A stretch of DNA of 64,000 nt from Ustulina deusta (lineage: Eukaryota > Ascomycota > Sordariomycetes > Xylariales > Xylariaceae). The notes beneath the pieces were generated by a model that did no database searches, had not been told where the DNA came from, and saw only the letters and a list, made by a program, of their open reading frames with translations. Below are positions 50,207-61,300 of the stretch, in pieces. Location: contig JAJNNX010000004.1 of NCBI GenBank assembly GCA_023159155.1, positions 1,178,001 through 1,242,000 of the forward strand. Reading direction: 5' to 3'. Made by a program: the position numbers and the translations under genes. The first letter of the stretch is position 1; each line of letters starts with the position of its first letter.

Positions 50207-52400
50207 GGGCGACAGAGAGGATGAGGTGAGGCAAAAAAGACAGTGACACTTTGTTTTTGAGATGGTATCTGGATGATAGCATCGTTTTACACAGCCGGGG
50301 GGAGGGGATCTATGCAACACTGATACCCTACCGTTATTGCTTTAACTATTTCCTTTGTTCTAATGGGAGTTTCGAGACGCCACCAAGAGCAATAAACATC
50401 GATATGTGCCATGTGTAGGACCGGCTGGACTTAGTGAAGTTATTGTGCCGTCTATGAATCCCGGACGTGTTAGATTCTAGATGACTACCTAGGTAGGTAC
50501 TAGGGTAGTAGGCATGTCACCTGGCCCAGTACTTACATAATGTCGGCTAGGTAGTGTATTTTCGGTGTTCCCGGATCGTCGGCCCTAACCAATCAAAGTT
50601 GGTCTGATGGTCAGAAACCTTTTGACTACACACACTAAAGAGCACATCGACGATAGCACACTGCTATAGACAAGGGGGAGGAGGGGGTTGTGATTTTCAC
50701 TCGGCATATACCGCTCTCCTCTGGACGTATCTCTTCGGCATAATAGTACGTACCAGGTCACAATTATCATGCTAGCCAGAGAGATGCTGTGAGGGCTGAC
50801 GTAGCGCATTGGATGCTTCCTAATTGGAATGAATATCGAAAGAACCACTTTCGCGGAACTTACCATCAGTTCCAGTAGGCAGCAAGACCTGTTCACCCTG
50901 TATTACTGCTGTTGGTGCCTACCTTAGTGTACACCATTGCGCTCGGTCGAGTACAGCATGCAACGAGGGACGACCGGTACCTGAGTATCTATGTGCGTGT
51001 ATACCTACATGTAGGTATAATGTAGTGTAGTGCCCCCTCTTAGGCAGTGTCCACTGCACTACCTACACTAGTGTAAATGCACGGCTCCTGAGCAGGGGTC
51101 TCGTGGGTACGTCTGTCGCAGGATACCCACACCAAGCCGTCAGATAAGCCAATGAGAAGTAATGCAATAATAATCATGGTGAGATCAATCACACACCCGA
51201 TTCCGGACTGATGCCACCATGATTCTCTATCTATCTACATCTGCCAAGCCCATGCTCATTTGCCAAACCTGGAGAGACGAGACTAGACAACACGGGGAGT
51301 GGCGCACCAGGCCAAGAAACCCAGCCGCAAGTGTGCGCTACGCACGCGAACTAACCGACTATCCAATCCTACCGCAGTAATCCCAATCCCAGCCGATACT
51401 ATTGATCAGACGGGCTGGGAGCATTGATTCGGGTTGTCTTGAGCAGCGGCTCGCTAACGCCTGCCGACTCCTCAAGCCACACACATTCCGCCATACTGCC
51501 ATCGCCAGTCTGTCCCGCTCGATTCATTGTCGTATGTTGATCGTCCATCTCCCGGCACCCCACGAGTCCACATCGCCCTGCCGGTCCTGTCTTTGCTTGG
51601 CCTTCCTCCGTCTCTGATCCGTCTCTGGTCGTGGGCCAGCACGTCCTAGGCTCGGCCAATCCAAGGTAATCCTTCTCCGCCTCCAGGCCATCATCATCGT
51701 TGCCATCACCATCAACGCCTGCATCTGTCTCGCCACCGCCTCGACACGACCGGTGCTACTGGTGGTGGTCTTCTCCCTTCCCTTCCTTCCCTTCTCTTCC
51801 GATCGTCTCTTGCTTTCTGCGAGGAAGATCCAGCCGCACATATATCAAAGAGCGTTCGAAAGTGAAAGTAGACATCGGCCACAAGACGAGGGACAAGGTA
51901 AGTCGCTCGTCCAGCGATGCTTGGCCTGCGATACACATTTACCCTATGCCACCGGCGTCTCTACCCCCTCTGTACCACTTTACCTCTTCCACACCGGTCC
52001 CTCTGCACCCTCTAACAGGGTTTCCCTCGCTGGTTGTTGCCTACTGTGTCCTGCTTGACACTGGTCACTCATATGCGCATATCCTTCCCTACTTAGTTAG
52101 CAGGAGAAAAATTGTATCTGTTGATCTCTATCTGGAAGGCATCTTGTACTCCTCCGAGATCCTTTCTATTCATGGTCCATCACTATGACTAGTTAGCTCC
52201 GAGGTCCTTTAACGCCGAGAACAGTCCTTTCTATGTACCCCTCGCTCCCTTTACCCTCGTTCTCGCATTTATGGGAATTACTAAAGCTTACGATACAAAC
52301 ATAGGTTTGCACCCGTTGCATTTTCGTCAGCTTCCTTGCCACTCAGTGTCGCGGTGAATCTTTTCCGGGTCGCTTCACACTCCACGAAGTGTAAATCCGA
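50207..52400. other. Upstream region and probable long leader of the sre gene
   Basis: 50207-51130 has no coding signal and several ACCTACCTAGG-type motifs. A GATA site next to a CCAAT box sits at 51141-51168. A CT- and CCATCACC-rich stretch at about 51640-51830 looks like a transcription-start/leader region. A strong GTAAGT donor at 51898 could begin a 5'-leader intron; one possible acceptor is ATAG at 52301-52304, preceded by TTACTAAAG. This leader intron is inference only. The 162-codon frame at 51700-52188 has no motif and is not called. Confidence 0.45.
51141..51168 (+). promoter_or_regulatory. Candidate SreA/GATA site fused to a CBC:HapX-type CCAAT element
   Basis: GTCAGATAA (ending at 51147) matches 8 of 9 positions of the remembered SreA consensus ATCWGATAA. 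One base after GATAAG begins CCAAT (51149-51153), and after exactly 12 bases comes AAT (51166-51168), fitting the reported HapX pattern CSAAT-N12-RWT. It lies about 1.25 kb upstream of the sre ATG. The match is short, so chance cannot be ruled out. Confidence 0.4.
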
Positions 52401-54208
52401 ATGACAGGCGCCATGATGGAGGTTGTGCCGCAATCACAGCCTAGGCTTACCAAAAACGAGCCCCCGTCGACGAGAAGAGCCCTTCCTTCACGTCCCACTA
52501 TATCAAGAGACCACAGTGGTCGCCCCTCCGAGCGTGTCGTCTTCAACAGCACTTCGCCTGCAGGTTCGACGAGTCCAGCAGCCCAAAGCATAGGCATATC
52601 CTCAGGGGCCCCAAGTCCATCGCTGAACGGATCCGAGAGGGTCTATTCTAAGAGCCCTTCTCCATTTGACGTAGCCCGGCAAGGGATTCCCACAGTCACA
52701 AGCCCATCCCCACCCAGTATCAACCAAGGTGGCCAAGTGTGCAGGTATGTACAGCTAATACGCCAGTATTCTCACGGTAATTAATAAAGAGCAGTAATTG
52801 CGGGACCACAAGAACACCGCTCTGGAGACGTTCGCCGCAAGGAGCTACAATATGTAACGCGTGCGGATTATACTTAAAGGCACGGAATTCTGCTCGTCCG
52901 ACCAATCTGAAGCGTCCCCCTTCCATAGTTACAACGACGCAGACCAAGGTTGGAGATAAAACCGCACCAGCACCATGTTCGCAGGGAAATACGGGAAATA
53001 TGCCAGGCGCTACTTATGTAGCAGCAGACCAGACTCCCTCGGGATCATGTCCAGGTGGTGGGCGGTGTAATGGTACTGGTGGTGCTGAAGGTTGCAGTGG
53101 CTGTCCTGCCTACAACAACAGGATTGCGAAGAGCGCTCAGCTCCAAAATCAGCTTCCCAACCCCAAGGCAGATAGCATGGCCGGGGACAGCCCAACACCC
53201 ATTGACATCAACGCGCAGGAGAATAAGGGGCATACCCAGAATACCACAGTAGTGATAGCTTGCCAAAACTGTGGAACAACCATAACCCCTTTGTGGCGTC
53301 GTGACGAAGCCGGGCATACAATCTGTAACGCATGCGGTAAGCCGAAGTTCACGAATTTTTTATGCTCTTCGCTAAACTTTCTAGGGTTGTACTACAAGCT
53401 TCATGGCGTCCACCGGCCGGTGACAATGAAAAAGGCAGTAATTAAACGGAGGAAACGAGTGATACCAGCAAGTCAAGAGGAGGTCTCGGCGGACGTAGAA
53501 GACGCAATGGTTATAGACTCGGTGGAGCAGCAAAGCCAGTATGCGGAATCCGAGATGGAGCGGGGTAGTATGAATGAAGACGGTTCCGTGAATCTCGGGC
53601 TACGGCGCAAAACCGATCATCATCTCACACTCCTTCCGGAACCCATGCACACCGGTCAAGGATCCACGCCGATACCATCAACAGATCCCACGGCGTACCA
53701 CACATCTCAGACATTACAACCCTTTGGTCGTCGCGACTCGATGAAGGACGACAACAGGCTGCCCCCATTGACGTCTATCATGAGCGACCGGCAGTCATCT
53801 ATCTCACCTGCTTCTTTCCTTGGTCCGTCTAGTCGGAAACGATCGTTCTCCACAACAGATTCCGATGTTCCAGGCAGCGAGTTCAATCCCGAAAATACCA
53901 AGAGACTATCTTCGATTAAATCAATATTAAATCCAACCAGTGGATCAAGCCCGAACTTCAGCTCAGTAACGGATGATACACCCGAGATGTTACGATTGCG
54001 TTCCCCTGCAAGTACATTGATGTCGGCCCCGAGCCCCAGCGGATTTTCGATTACGTCAAGCATGATCCCAAGCATCCGTTCACGAGAGACAACAGTAGAG
54101 AGCGAAAGGTCTAAGGCAGATAGGCGGGCAGCCCTGCAACACGAGGCGGAACGTATGCGCGAATTGCTTGCGGCCAAGGAAAGGGAGTTGGCGGCGCTTG
54201 AAGATTAA
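52401..54208 (+). CDS. sre: SRE/SreA-type GATA repressor of siderophore and iron uptake
   Basis: Exons 52401-52744, 52795-53336 and 53385-54208, 569 residues. The first intron (50 nt, GTATGT) splits finger 1 and the second (48 nt, GTAAGC) follows the last cysteine of finger 2; both joins rebuild the canonical finger exactly. Finger 1 is C114-x2-C117-x17-C135-x2-C138 ([26 protein letters not shown]). Finger 2 is C271-x2-C274-x17-C292-x2-C295, then [16 protein letters not shown]. Between them is the family hallmark, a cysteine-rich region C200-x5-C206-x8-C215-x2-C218. Two fingers plus this region identify the SRE/SreA/Urbs1 family, which represses siderophore synthesis and iron uptake when iron is plentiful; the Cys-rich region is thought to sense iron, probably through an Fe-S cluster. 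The C-terminus (about 540-567) is a short coiled coil. The second intron contains no stop and is a multiple of three. Confidence 0.95.
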
Positions 54209-54571
54209 ATTTTGATTGTGCCTTCGTTCCAGTTTGGGTGACCTTTGTCGCCCGTGTTATCATGAGTCTCATGAAAAGTACAGAGCATGTAAAATTCCGA
54301 ATGATAACGACTATCGGCATGGACATAATTATGGAGGTAATCTCACGTTCACTCATGAGTAATGGCATCTTCAGCGTGGACAGACTAGGCATACACCGGC
54401 GTATCTGGACTGCATTTGCTTCAAAGCGATGGGAGGCCTTGCGAGGTCAGGACCGGTGTCTGCATTCGTTAAATATATATTAGGAAATGCAGGCAATAGA
54501 TACGATATTCAATCTTCAGTACTGCTGGGATCAGGCAGCTCAATCGCGTTCGGAACCAAGGCTGCGTATTT

Positions 54572-54594
54572 GTTTATGCCTTAAAGGCATAAAC
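54572..54594. repeat. 11-bp inverted repeat with 1-base centre
   Basis: GTTTATGCCTT (54572-54582), one A, then AAGGCATAAAC (54584-54594), an exact reverse complement. It could form a hairpin in RNA about 360 nt after the sre stop codon. Confidence 0.9.
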
Positions 54595-54872
54595 CAGTGT
54601 AGTTTCCCCGACGATCTTTGATGAATGTGGAGCTATTCTCAAATACAATTATATCTGTTCAGTAAGTAGTGTATACGTGTCTAGGTTCAGTAAATGATGA
54701 TAAATCGTATTGAACATTGATTTAAATGTAGTCTATTGGTCATTGTAAAATTAGAATGCATACTAACCAGGAATTTGCCTGTGTTTCTATGAAAATTGGT
54801 CCCAATCGAATACAGTCCATTAACTGCAAACCCTACGATAACTGGTCTGGTATCAACGGGACATGAAAGATC

Positions 54873-54966
54873 GAAAAAAAAAAAAGAGAGAGAGAAGAAG
54901 AAAGGAAAAGAAAAAAAGAGAAAAAGAAAAAAAAAAGAAAAGAGAGAAAGGAAAGGAAGAGAAAAG
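54873..54966 (+). repeat. 94-nt uninterrupted purine tract
   Basis: Only A and G occur over 94 bases, mostly A-runs with GAGA interruptions. Such tracts can form H-DNA or nucleosome-free DNA. Frames through it give meaningless Lys/Glu/Arg runs. Confidence 0.95.
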
Positions 54967-56112
54967 TGTTCCACGTCAATTGATACGGGAATGAATTATT
55001 TGGCACCGGAGAAAATCACCCTCACTTGCGCGGCCACAACACGCTGTACTAAGAAGTGAGGTCAGGAATTCCGGGAGTCGTCTTAGCCTTTTTCTCATCA
55101 AAACTCAACACTTTATACGGGAGCCCTCCGGGCTAGGTTCTCGATCCAACCACTCGACGACTGTACCTTGTCTCTCTACAAACCGCAACCTTCGAAATGG
55201 AGGAGGGCAGCATGTTTAAATTGTTGATGCTATAGCAATTCTCCAGCGGTATGCTAGCTGTGGCACCTAGAGTAGTCTATCTTTACTCGAGTAATAATGT
55301 CTGTCTCCCTGCTACACTGGACAATTTTCCTAGCTCATTTGTTGAAGGATCGGAGCCGTAGACAGGTTCCATCTCTTTTTCTCCGTTAGGCAGGGTTTTC
55401 GCTGAACCTGTCTTGTGCTGGCCTTATAGCTCGTTACAGTACCTGCCTAGGTATATATATATATATATATATGTGTAACTATATGTAGGCTTTGTTAGGA
55501 TAGTTGGCAATATTAATTCTGTGGCAATAAAAAGAAGAAAAACGAGAAATGGGAAATGGAAAGCCTAGCAGACTCCGTGAAGAAGAGCTGAATACAATGT
55601 ATCGTAGTAGTACTTAGGAAGCGTAATAATAACTTGAATTGAAAGAGCGGTTGTCTGCTAGGTACCGAGTTAAATTCTGCTTTCACTTGGTATTCAACAA
55701 GGCTACATTTACGGCCTATAGGTAAGTAATATAATTACAATGTCTAGGAGTTTAATAGTCATAGTGCTCAAGTGGCCACTTCAGGATAATGTTTAGTTAC
55801 TAGGTAGGTATCGTAAAAGCAATTGTCATCAGGGCAGCGCGGTCAATGGTGCACCATAGAGGTACAGTACCAAGCTAATTCTACAAAGCAACTTGAATTA
55901 GTGTTTAATACAACTGTGAGGCGCTATACAGCAATTAAATACCACCTTAGGTAAAGAATGCCACAACGCTGATATCAGTTTAACAGCATGGCATCTTTCT
56001 GCCTTTACTTAATTGCATCATATGCATTGGCCTATGCCTTATATCTTGGAAAGGGGTGAAATAACGGGTTGCAGGTGTTCCCTCCCTTCCTCTCCCCCTC
56101 TCTTTCTATATC

Positions 56113-56136
56113 CATTCGGAGAATATTCTCCGAATG
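56113..56136. repeat. Perfect 24-bp palindrome
   Basis: CATTCGGAGAAT is followed directly by its reverse complement ATTCTCCGAATG. The symmetry ends at the next base pair. Non-coding. Confidence 0.95.
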
Positions 56137-56149
56137 ATAGCCAGGCGTC

Positions 56150-56173
56150 TTTTTATTTTTATTTTTATTTTTA
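56150..56173 (+). repeat. Microsatellite, four TTTTTA units
   Basis: Four contiguous copies of TTTTTA are followed by TTC. It starts 14 bases after the 24-bp palindrome. Confidence 0.9.
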
Positions 56174-56784
56174 TTCATATTTCTTGCTTTTCGCCCTTCA
56201 TGTACATAGTATACATTAAGTACTTAACTCCTCACTATACGCTATGCATTCAATATGCAATGGAGGACCTATTCGAGTACTTTGCAATGTACCTTGACGA
56301 GATGTGAATTAAGGGCTCTATATAAAACCTGCGCTTACGTAGGTACCCCCTGGAGTCCAGACCCCGTGGACCCAGTTCCGAAGACATCCTAGCGTTAAAT
56401 ACAACAAGATAGCCCGCCCGACCGCCAGATTTTTAGTTCCACTAGATATGTAGATTTACAGTTAGAGCAGCCAAGGTGAACGTCAACATGCCCACCTAAC
56501 GAACCTCCTCATAATGTTGCACTATCCCCACTACTCCGAGTAAGCATCACTATTCCTCCAAATTAAGGTTCGATTACCGACTGTCCCTCCTTGCCTTGTT
56601 TCGTTTGAAAATGTCTTCACTCCGAGTTCTTCACAACTTATCAAACTCTCAGCCGCCCAAACAAACCCTTTACTCCGGGAGCCGGATTGTAACTCCTAGT
56701 TTACAGACGCGACTGATAATAATGCGCAATACAAAATAGAACCGTATGTGGGATGAAAGGCGAACCCCTTTCATTTATTAGGGA

Positions 56785-57540
56785 TTAAACTTGCTCCGCA
56801 CCCCAGCCCTGATCGGCCTCGCGCATGTTGGCAGGTGGCTCAATCGAGGGCACAAACTCCAGAGCAGTGTATGCAATGCCTGTCAGCCCGATGATGGAGC
56901 CTGCTACGTAGCGCGTCCAGTGGTTGGAGAGCAGAATGGAGCCGATAAAGATGTAGACTGCGGCGTGTTAGAACAGATCGACTCGGCAGTAGGATATATC
57001 TCAAGATGACCAATCGCAGGTGCGAGATGACTGAGCGTGGGATACACGTACAAATTCCGCGGCCGATGAAGGAGAACATGAAGGACGCGTAGCGCGATAC
57101 TTGGGGCGGGATCTGGAATTCGAGGAGTCCGACGCAGGCGCCAAAAATTATAACGTAGACGCCGATGACGATCGATTGGCTGGTTCCACTCTTGTTAGTT
57201 GTATTCCCATTTTCTTCGTCGTTTGCTTCTTGTGCCTTATATACGGGCGTACATTCGGGCTGTCGAGACGACGGCGAACAACTGCGCGCGGTGTCGAGAG
57301 AGAAGAGTGCGTAAACGTACATGCTAGCGTTGAAGAATTGCGATATGCCTCCCAAAATCATGATCACGCCCACGACAAGGTTGACAATTCGGCTGGGACG
57401 CGAGTGGTGTTAGCGCAAACAAGCCATTCAGTGAACCAATCCATCGACGGCGAGCACTACGACGCGATCGTATGTGCGATAGGGGTAATGTGGCAGCTCA
57501 TCGCACCGGGGACGACGTACAAGGAGTCGGAGAAGTCCAT
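56785..57540 (-). CDS. tvp15: Tvp15 / COPI-associated Golgi membrane protein
   Basis: Four exons on the minus strand: 57540-57521, 57392-57321, 57179-57052 and 56957-56785, giving 130 residues. All three donors are GTACGT; introns are 128, 141 and 94 nt, and acceptors are CCCAG, ACCAG and CGCAG. The joins give MDFSDSF-RIVNLVVG, FFNAS-I-QSIVIGVY and FIGRGI-F-YIFIGSIL, each a smooth continuation of a membrane helix. Four predicted transmembrane helices are RIVNLVVGVIMILGGISQFF, SIVIGVYVIIFGACVGLLEF, FMFSFIGRGIFYIFIGSILL and YVAGSIIGLTGIAYTALEFV, with a short acidic cytosolic end (IEPPANMREADQGWG). This is the COPI-associated protein family that includes yeast Tvp15, a Tlg2-vesicle/late-Golgi membrane protein. 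No single open frame shows it. It is head-to-head with the F-box gene. Confidence 0.88.
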
Positions 57541-58305
57541 TTTTCCGGTTTCTGTTTTGTATAGCCTTTGTTTTCTCGTCTAAAGTCGATGTGGTGTTGT
57601 GATTATTGTTATTGTGTTGGTTCTTGCTGTCTTGGGCGTGTAGTAGAGATAGAGTATGGTACGATGATGTGCCTGATCTAACCGCACAAAAGACTCCCCT
57701 GGGTGGTTACGATTCAAATAGATGGCTTGAGATTCGACCTTGCAGGCTGCGCGGATAGAGGATGACGAAGATGTTTTGTTGTCGATTAGGCAGACTCGTT
57801 TGGGAGCTGGTTATTCGTTGAGAGTGTATGAAAGAGGCTTGCTGGCTGGAGCCAAAACGTTCAAGCTCCAGAGCTTCGCAATCTGTGACAGGGGCTAGAA
57901 TGGGGCGCTTGTCGTCATCTCTGTTCCGTACCACTTTCGAGACTGCCAAGCCGTCGAGCCACATGAGGCTGCCAGGTGGTCACAGCCGATCTGGGTTACC
58001 TAGGTGTTGTACCTCTCCGGTATTCATTTTGAAAGCTACAGGTAAGGTAGGTAGGTAGGCCCCTGCTGTGTATCGCGAGCCCGCGAGTAATTAATTTCCA
58101 GCTCAAGTGGCTCTCCGGCTTTTCCCTCTTCTCCCTACCTCCTCGAATGAATGTTCACATCAACACTCCTCTCACCTCCACGCGACCCACGCAGAAACCA
58201 CTACCTACTCTGTTCGTTGACTGTTAATCGCCCTGCTCATTGACTGTGCTAGCATCCATCGCACAGTCACATTGCCACTACCCCTCGTTTCTTCTACACT
58301 ACTTT
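57541..58305. promoter_or_regulatory. Divergent promoter of tvp15 and the Ufo1-like gene
   Basis: 765 bp separate the two ATGs. A TAGGTAGGTAGG motif lies at about 58044-58058 and CT-rich sequence at 58120-58200 on the side of the F-box gene. A minus-strand frame at 57707-57964 begins with ATG but has no motif; at most it is a leader ORF. Confidence 0.5.
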
Positions 58306-61300
58306 ATGCAACTAGAGCTTCCCAAGACCCCCCAACAGACTCAACCACCAACCACCTCCCACTCTCCTCAATCCTCAGATCAATATGGCCTCCAGCGCGA
58401 TGATGCCAGTGGCTCGCCCCGCGGCCCTCGGCAACAGCGAGACCGCAGCATGTCGTCGCAGTCTGCCGGCGATACCAACTCGCTCGGCGCCTTCGATCAA
58501 GGCGTCCGCCCGGACTGCCTCGAAGAACGGCTGCGTCGACTGAATGCCCGCGACCAGTCATCTGCTGAACGGCCTCCGCTCGCCGGTCAACGGATTGCTG
58601 ACTATGAGAATGCCTTGACACCCTCTGTTCCTAGACAAGCCCTGGGCTTCAAGGTCATGAAGCGCGCTGACAACGAGACGGCTCGTGTCAACCTCGATGA
58701 CTTCCCAAATGGTATGCGCTTGCTTGTACGTTCTTCCTGCCGCTACCATTCTAACCTGGCACACAGAGATCCTAACGCACATACTCTCTCATTTGCATCC
58801 CGACTCGCACGCCTCCGTGGCCTTGGTGTCTAAACGATTCTACTCCTTGATCACTACCCCTCATGCATGGCGCATGGCTTTCCAGCGCTTCTTCCCTGGT
58901 CAAGATGCTTTGCTTGCTACGAATAAACCACTGGGCGTTGCATGGGGCGAAGAGAATGGCGATATCGTCCGGTCTAAAGTCCGTGTTTTTGTCCGCCTGA
59001 CTCCGCATGCCTCTTGGCGCAGCGAATACCTTTTAAGAACCCGCCTTCTCCGCAGTCTTTCTAGAGGAAAGCCCGGAGCGAATTCGGGAGGAGTCGGTAC
59101 GTCTACGCGTGCTGGCCACACTGGCAAGAAGGCTACTGCAGTTTTGACCTACAACACCAAGGTACCTTCTATCATTACGCATCTCCATGCCACGTTCAAG
59201 CCCAACGGCAAGAAACCATCACGAGTTATCCATGGCGCTGCCGACTTGGGCGTCGTTAGCGCAAGCGATCCCTCGGTTGGGAAGGTTGAGAAGTGGGGCC
59301 TGGACGACCCTTTCGCTTTTGCTCAGCTGGATGAGGTCATGCCACAGCTTGTACCTTACGGCATGGGAGAGGGACCTGCGGCTATGCCTAATGTCATGGA
59401 TGTAAGCCAACCTTACGGCCTTGTCGGCGGTGAAGGATTCCCAGGTGGCCGTGTGTTCTTCCGTCCAACGGGAGAGTATAGAGGGAAATACCTTGGCCAG
59501 GAAACGGGCTTGATTGAAGCCCATCCCGATATCCCCAAGATCCCTGAGCTCTCCGAGGGTATCTGCTCCGTATGGGTTGCTAAATCATCTTCCGTGCCAA
59601 CCGTTACTCAGTCTATGGTCTGTATCATGACTGGATCATCTTTGGGAGTTGTGACTACATATGCCCTCGGCTACGATCCCTCTGGTCCACGATACACTCC
59701 CGGTGAAATAAGCGCTCGTTGGGTGTTGAGCCCTGGCGTGCCTATCATCGCACTCAAGGTTGATGATGGCTATAGCCAGAAGAGGAAAACTCTGAATCGT
59801 GTTTGGGCATTCGCTCTCAATGCCTTGGGTGAAGTCTACTACTTAACCCAACCTCCAAGCCCTCCCGCCAATAAGACCAAAGCTGACGATAGTGCCAAGC
59901 TTGCTTGGCATACTGGTCGCTCAACTTATTGGCAGCTTGTGGAAGCTACTCGGCGACAAGCGCGTCCTGACGACTCGGGAAGAAACGCTGTTCGAGGTAG
60001 CTATTCACCGAGGTCTCCTTCTAACGCTATGAGCTTGAAGAGGGACCAAATGATCGCTGAAGCACGAGAGATCGAGAGGTTTCTTCGCTATAAGCCTTCG
60101 CATTTCCGGAAGGTTTGCTATAATTGGGACATGCGTCGAAGACTAGAGGTCGACTTTGCCAGGGACGACGAAGTTTGTGCAGGAGAAAGCTTCTTTATTC
60201 TTGATTGTGCCTTGAATGACGATGAAAACTGGGCCCTCAGACGCTTCACGCGAAGTATTGCAAATCAACCCCAACTAAATGCGACACCTCTGCCAATTGA
60301 GGGGTCCTCGTCAGAAGCAGCACCACACCAATCTATATTCGGCGGCAATAGTATCGAATCTATCTCCCCGGGTTCCTCTAGTTCTCTGCTTAAGCAAGTT
60401 TTGTCATCTGGTAACCACTCTCATTCATCTTCATCGATTTCTACAGCCTCGGCATCCCTAGACGACTGGGTCGAGACTATATTCTCCTCAAAGGAGATTG
60501 GCAATGCTACGATCACCGCAAGTGCTGTTGATATGTCACTGATGGCATTGGTTACATCGTTTGAGGATCCTCTGAAGGATATTTCTGGTTCCGCGGCTAA
60601 CGGTCCTGCGACTCCATCTGGACAATCACCTTCAGATATCCCCGGCCGGAGAGCAAGGTTAATTGGGCTAGGCACCAACACGGGGAAAGTAGTACTCTGG
60701 AACATGCGAGCCGGACATACAGGCGACGGTATCTTCCCGGTCCGTATTATTCAAACAGAATCACCGGAGGTTTCGTGCTTAGCCCTCTCGGCTCTCTATC
60801 TAGTGCATGGCGGCAGTGATGGACTGGTTCAGGCCTGGGATTCCTTGGCTTCCACATTGGACCCGGTTCGCACATTGAATTCTCGCTCTCACGGTCGCAT
60901 GCCTCGTCATCTGCTTGCTCTGAATCCAACCTTGGGTGAGACGAACTTCGCCGCCGTTGGTGCTATTTATCTAGACCCAGACCCGACCGTCCTTCATGGG
61001 GTTGTGGCTTTCGGCACCTTCGTACGATATTGGGCATACAGTTCTTCGAGCCAGGCTACTGGTCGCAAACGGAAGTTACGGCATTCTGACGTTCACGGCC
61101 GTCTTACTGGGCGGCGTCACGGTGGGGGTGTCAAAGGTTATATTGCTGCCGAGGCTGAAGACCTTCGCGACGAGCAGCGTCACAAAGCACGGGAACAGGC
61201 TCGCCTTCGGTCTCGTTTTGGAGTAGGAATAAACAACTTGAATGAAGAGGAAGCCCTTCAGTACGCGGAGATGATGTCTCAGGAGTCCTTTTTGCTAGAC

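Larger units (their letters stand above)
54209..56784. other. 2.6-kb convergent intergenic region, low complexity
   Basis: Between the 3' ends of sre (plus) and tvp15 (minus). No gene recognised. Contents: a 23-bp near-palindrome (54572-54594), a 94-base all-purine tract (54873-54966), a (TA)n run (about 55452-55472), a 24-bp perfect palindrome (56113-56136) and four TTTTTA units (56150-56173). ACCTAGGTA-type motifs also occur. Confidence 0.5.

Noticed and set aside
51700..52188. 162-codon frame upstream of sre
   Set aside because: Pro/Ser-rich translation of CT-rich leader DNA without a motif. It is better explained as 5' leader of the sre transcript.
53000..54208. Unspliced 402-codon frame as the whole sre product
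   Set aside because: It lacks finger 1 and carries a 16-residue insertion in finger 2. Splice sites at 52745-52794 and 53337-53384 rebuild both canonical fingers.
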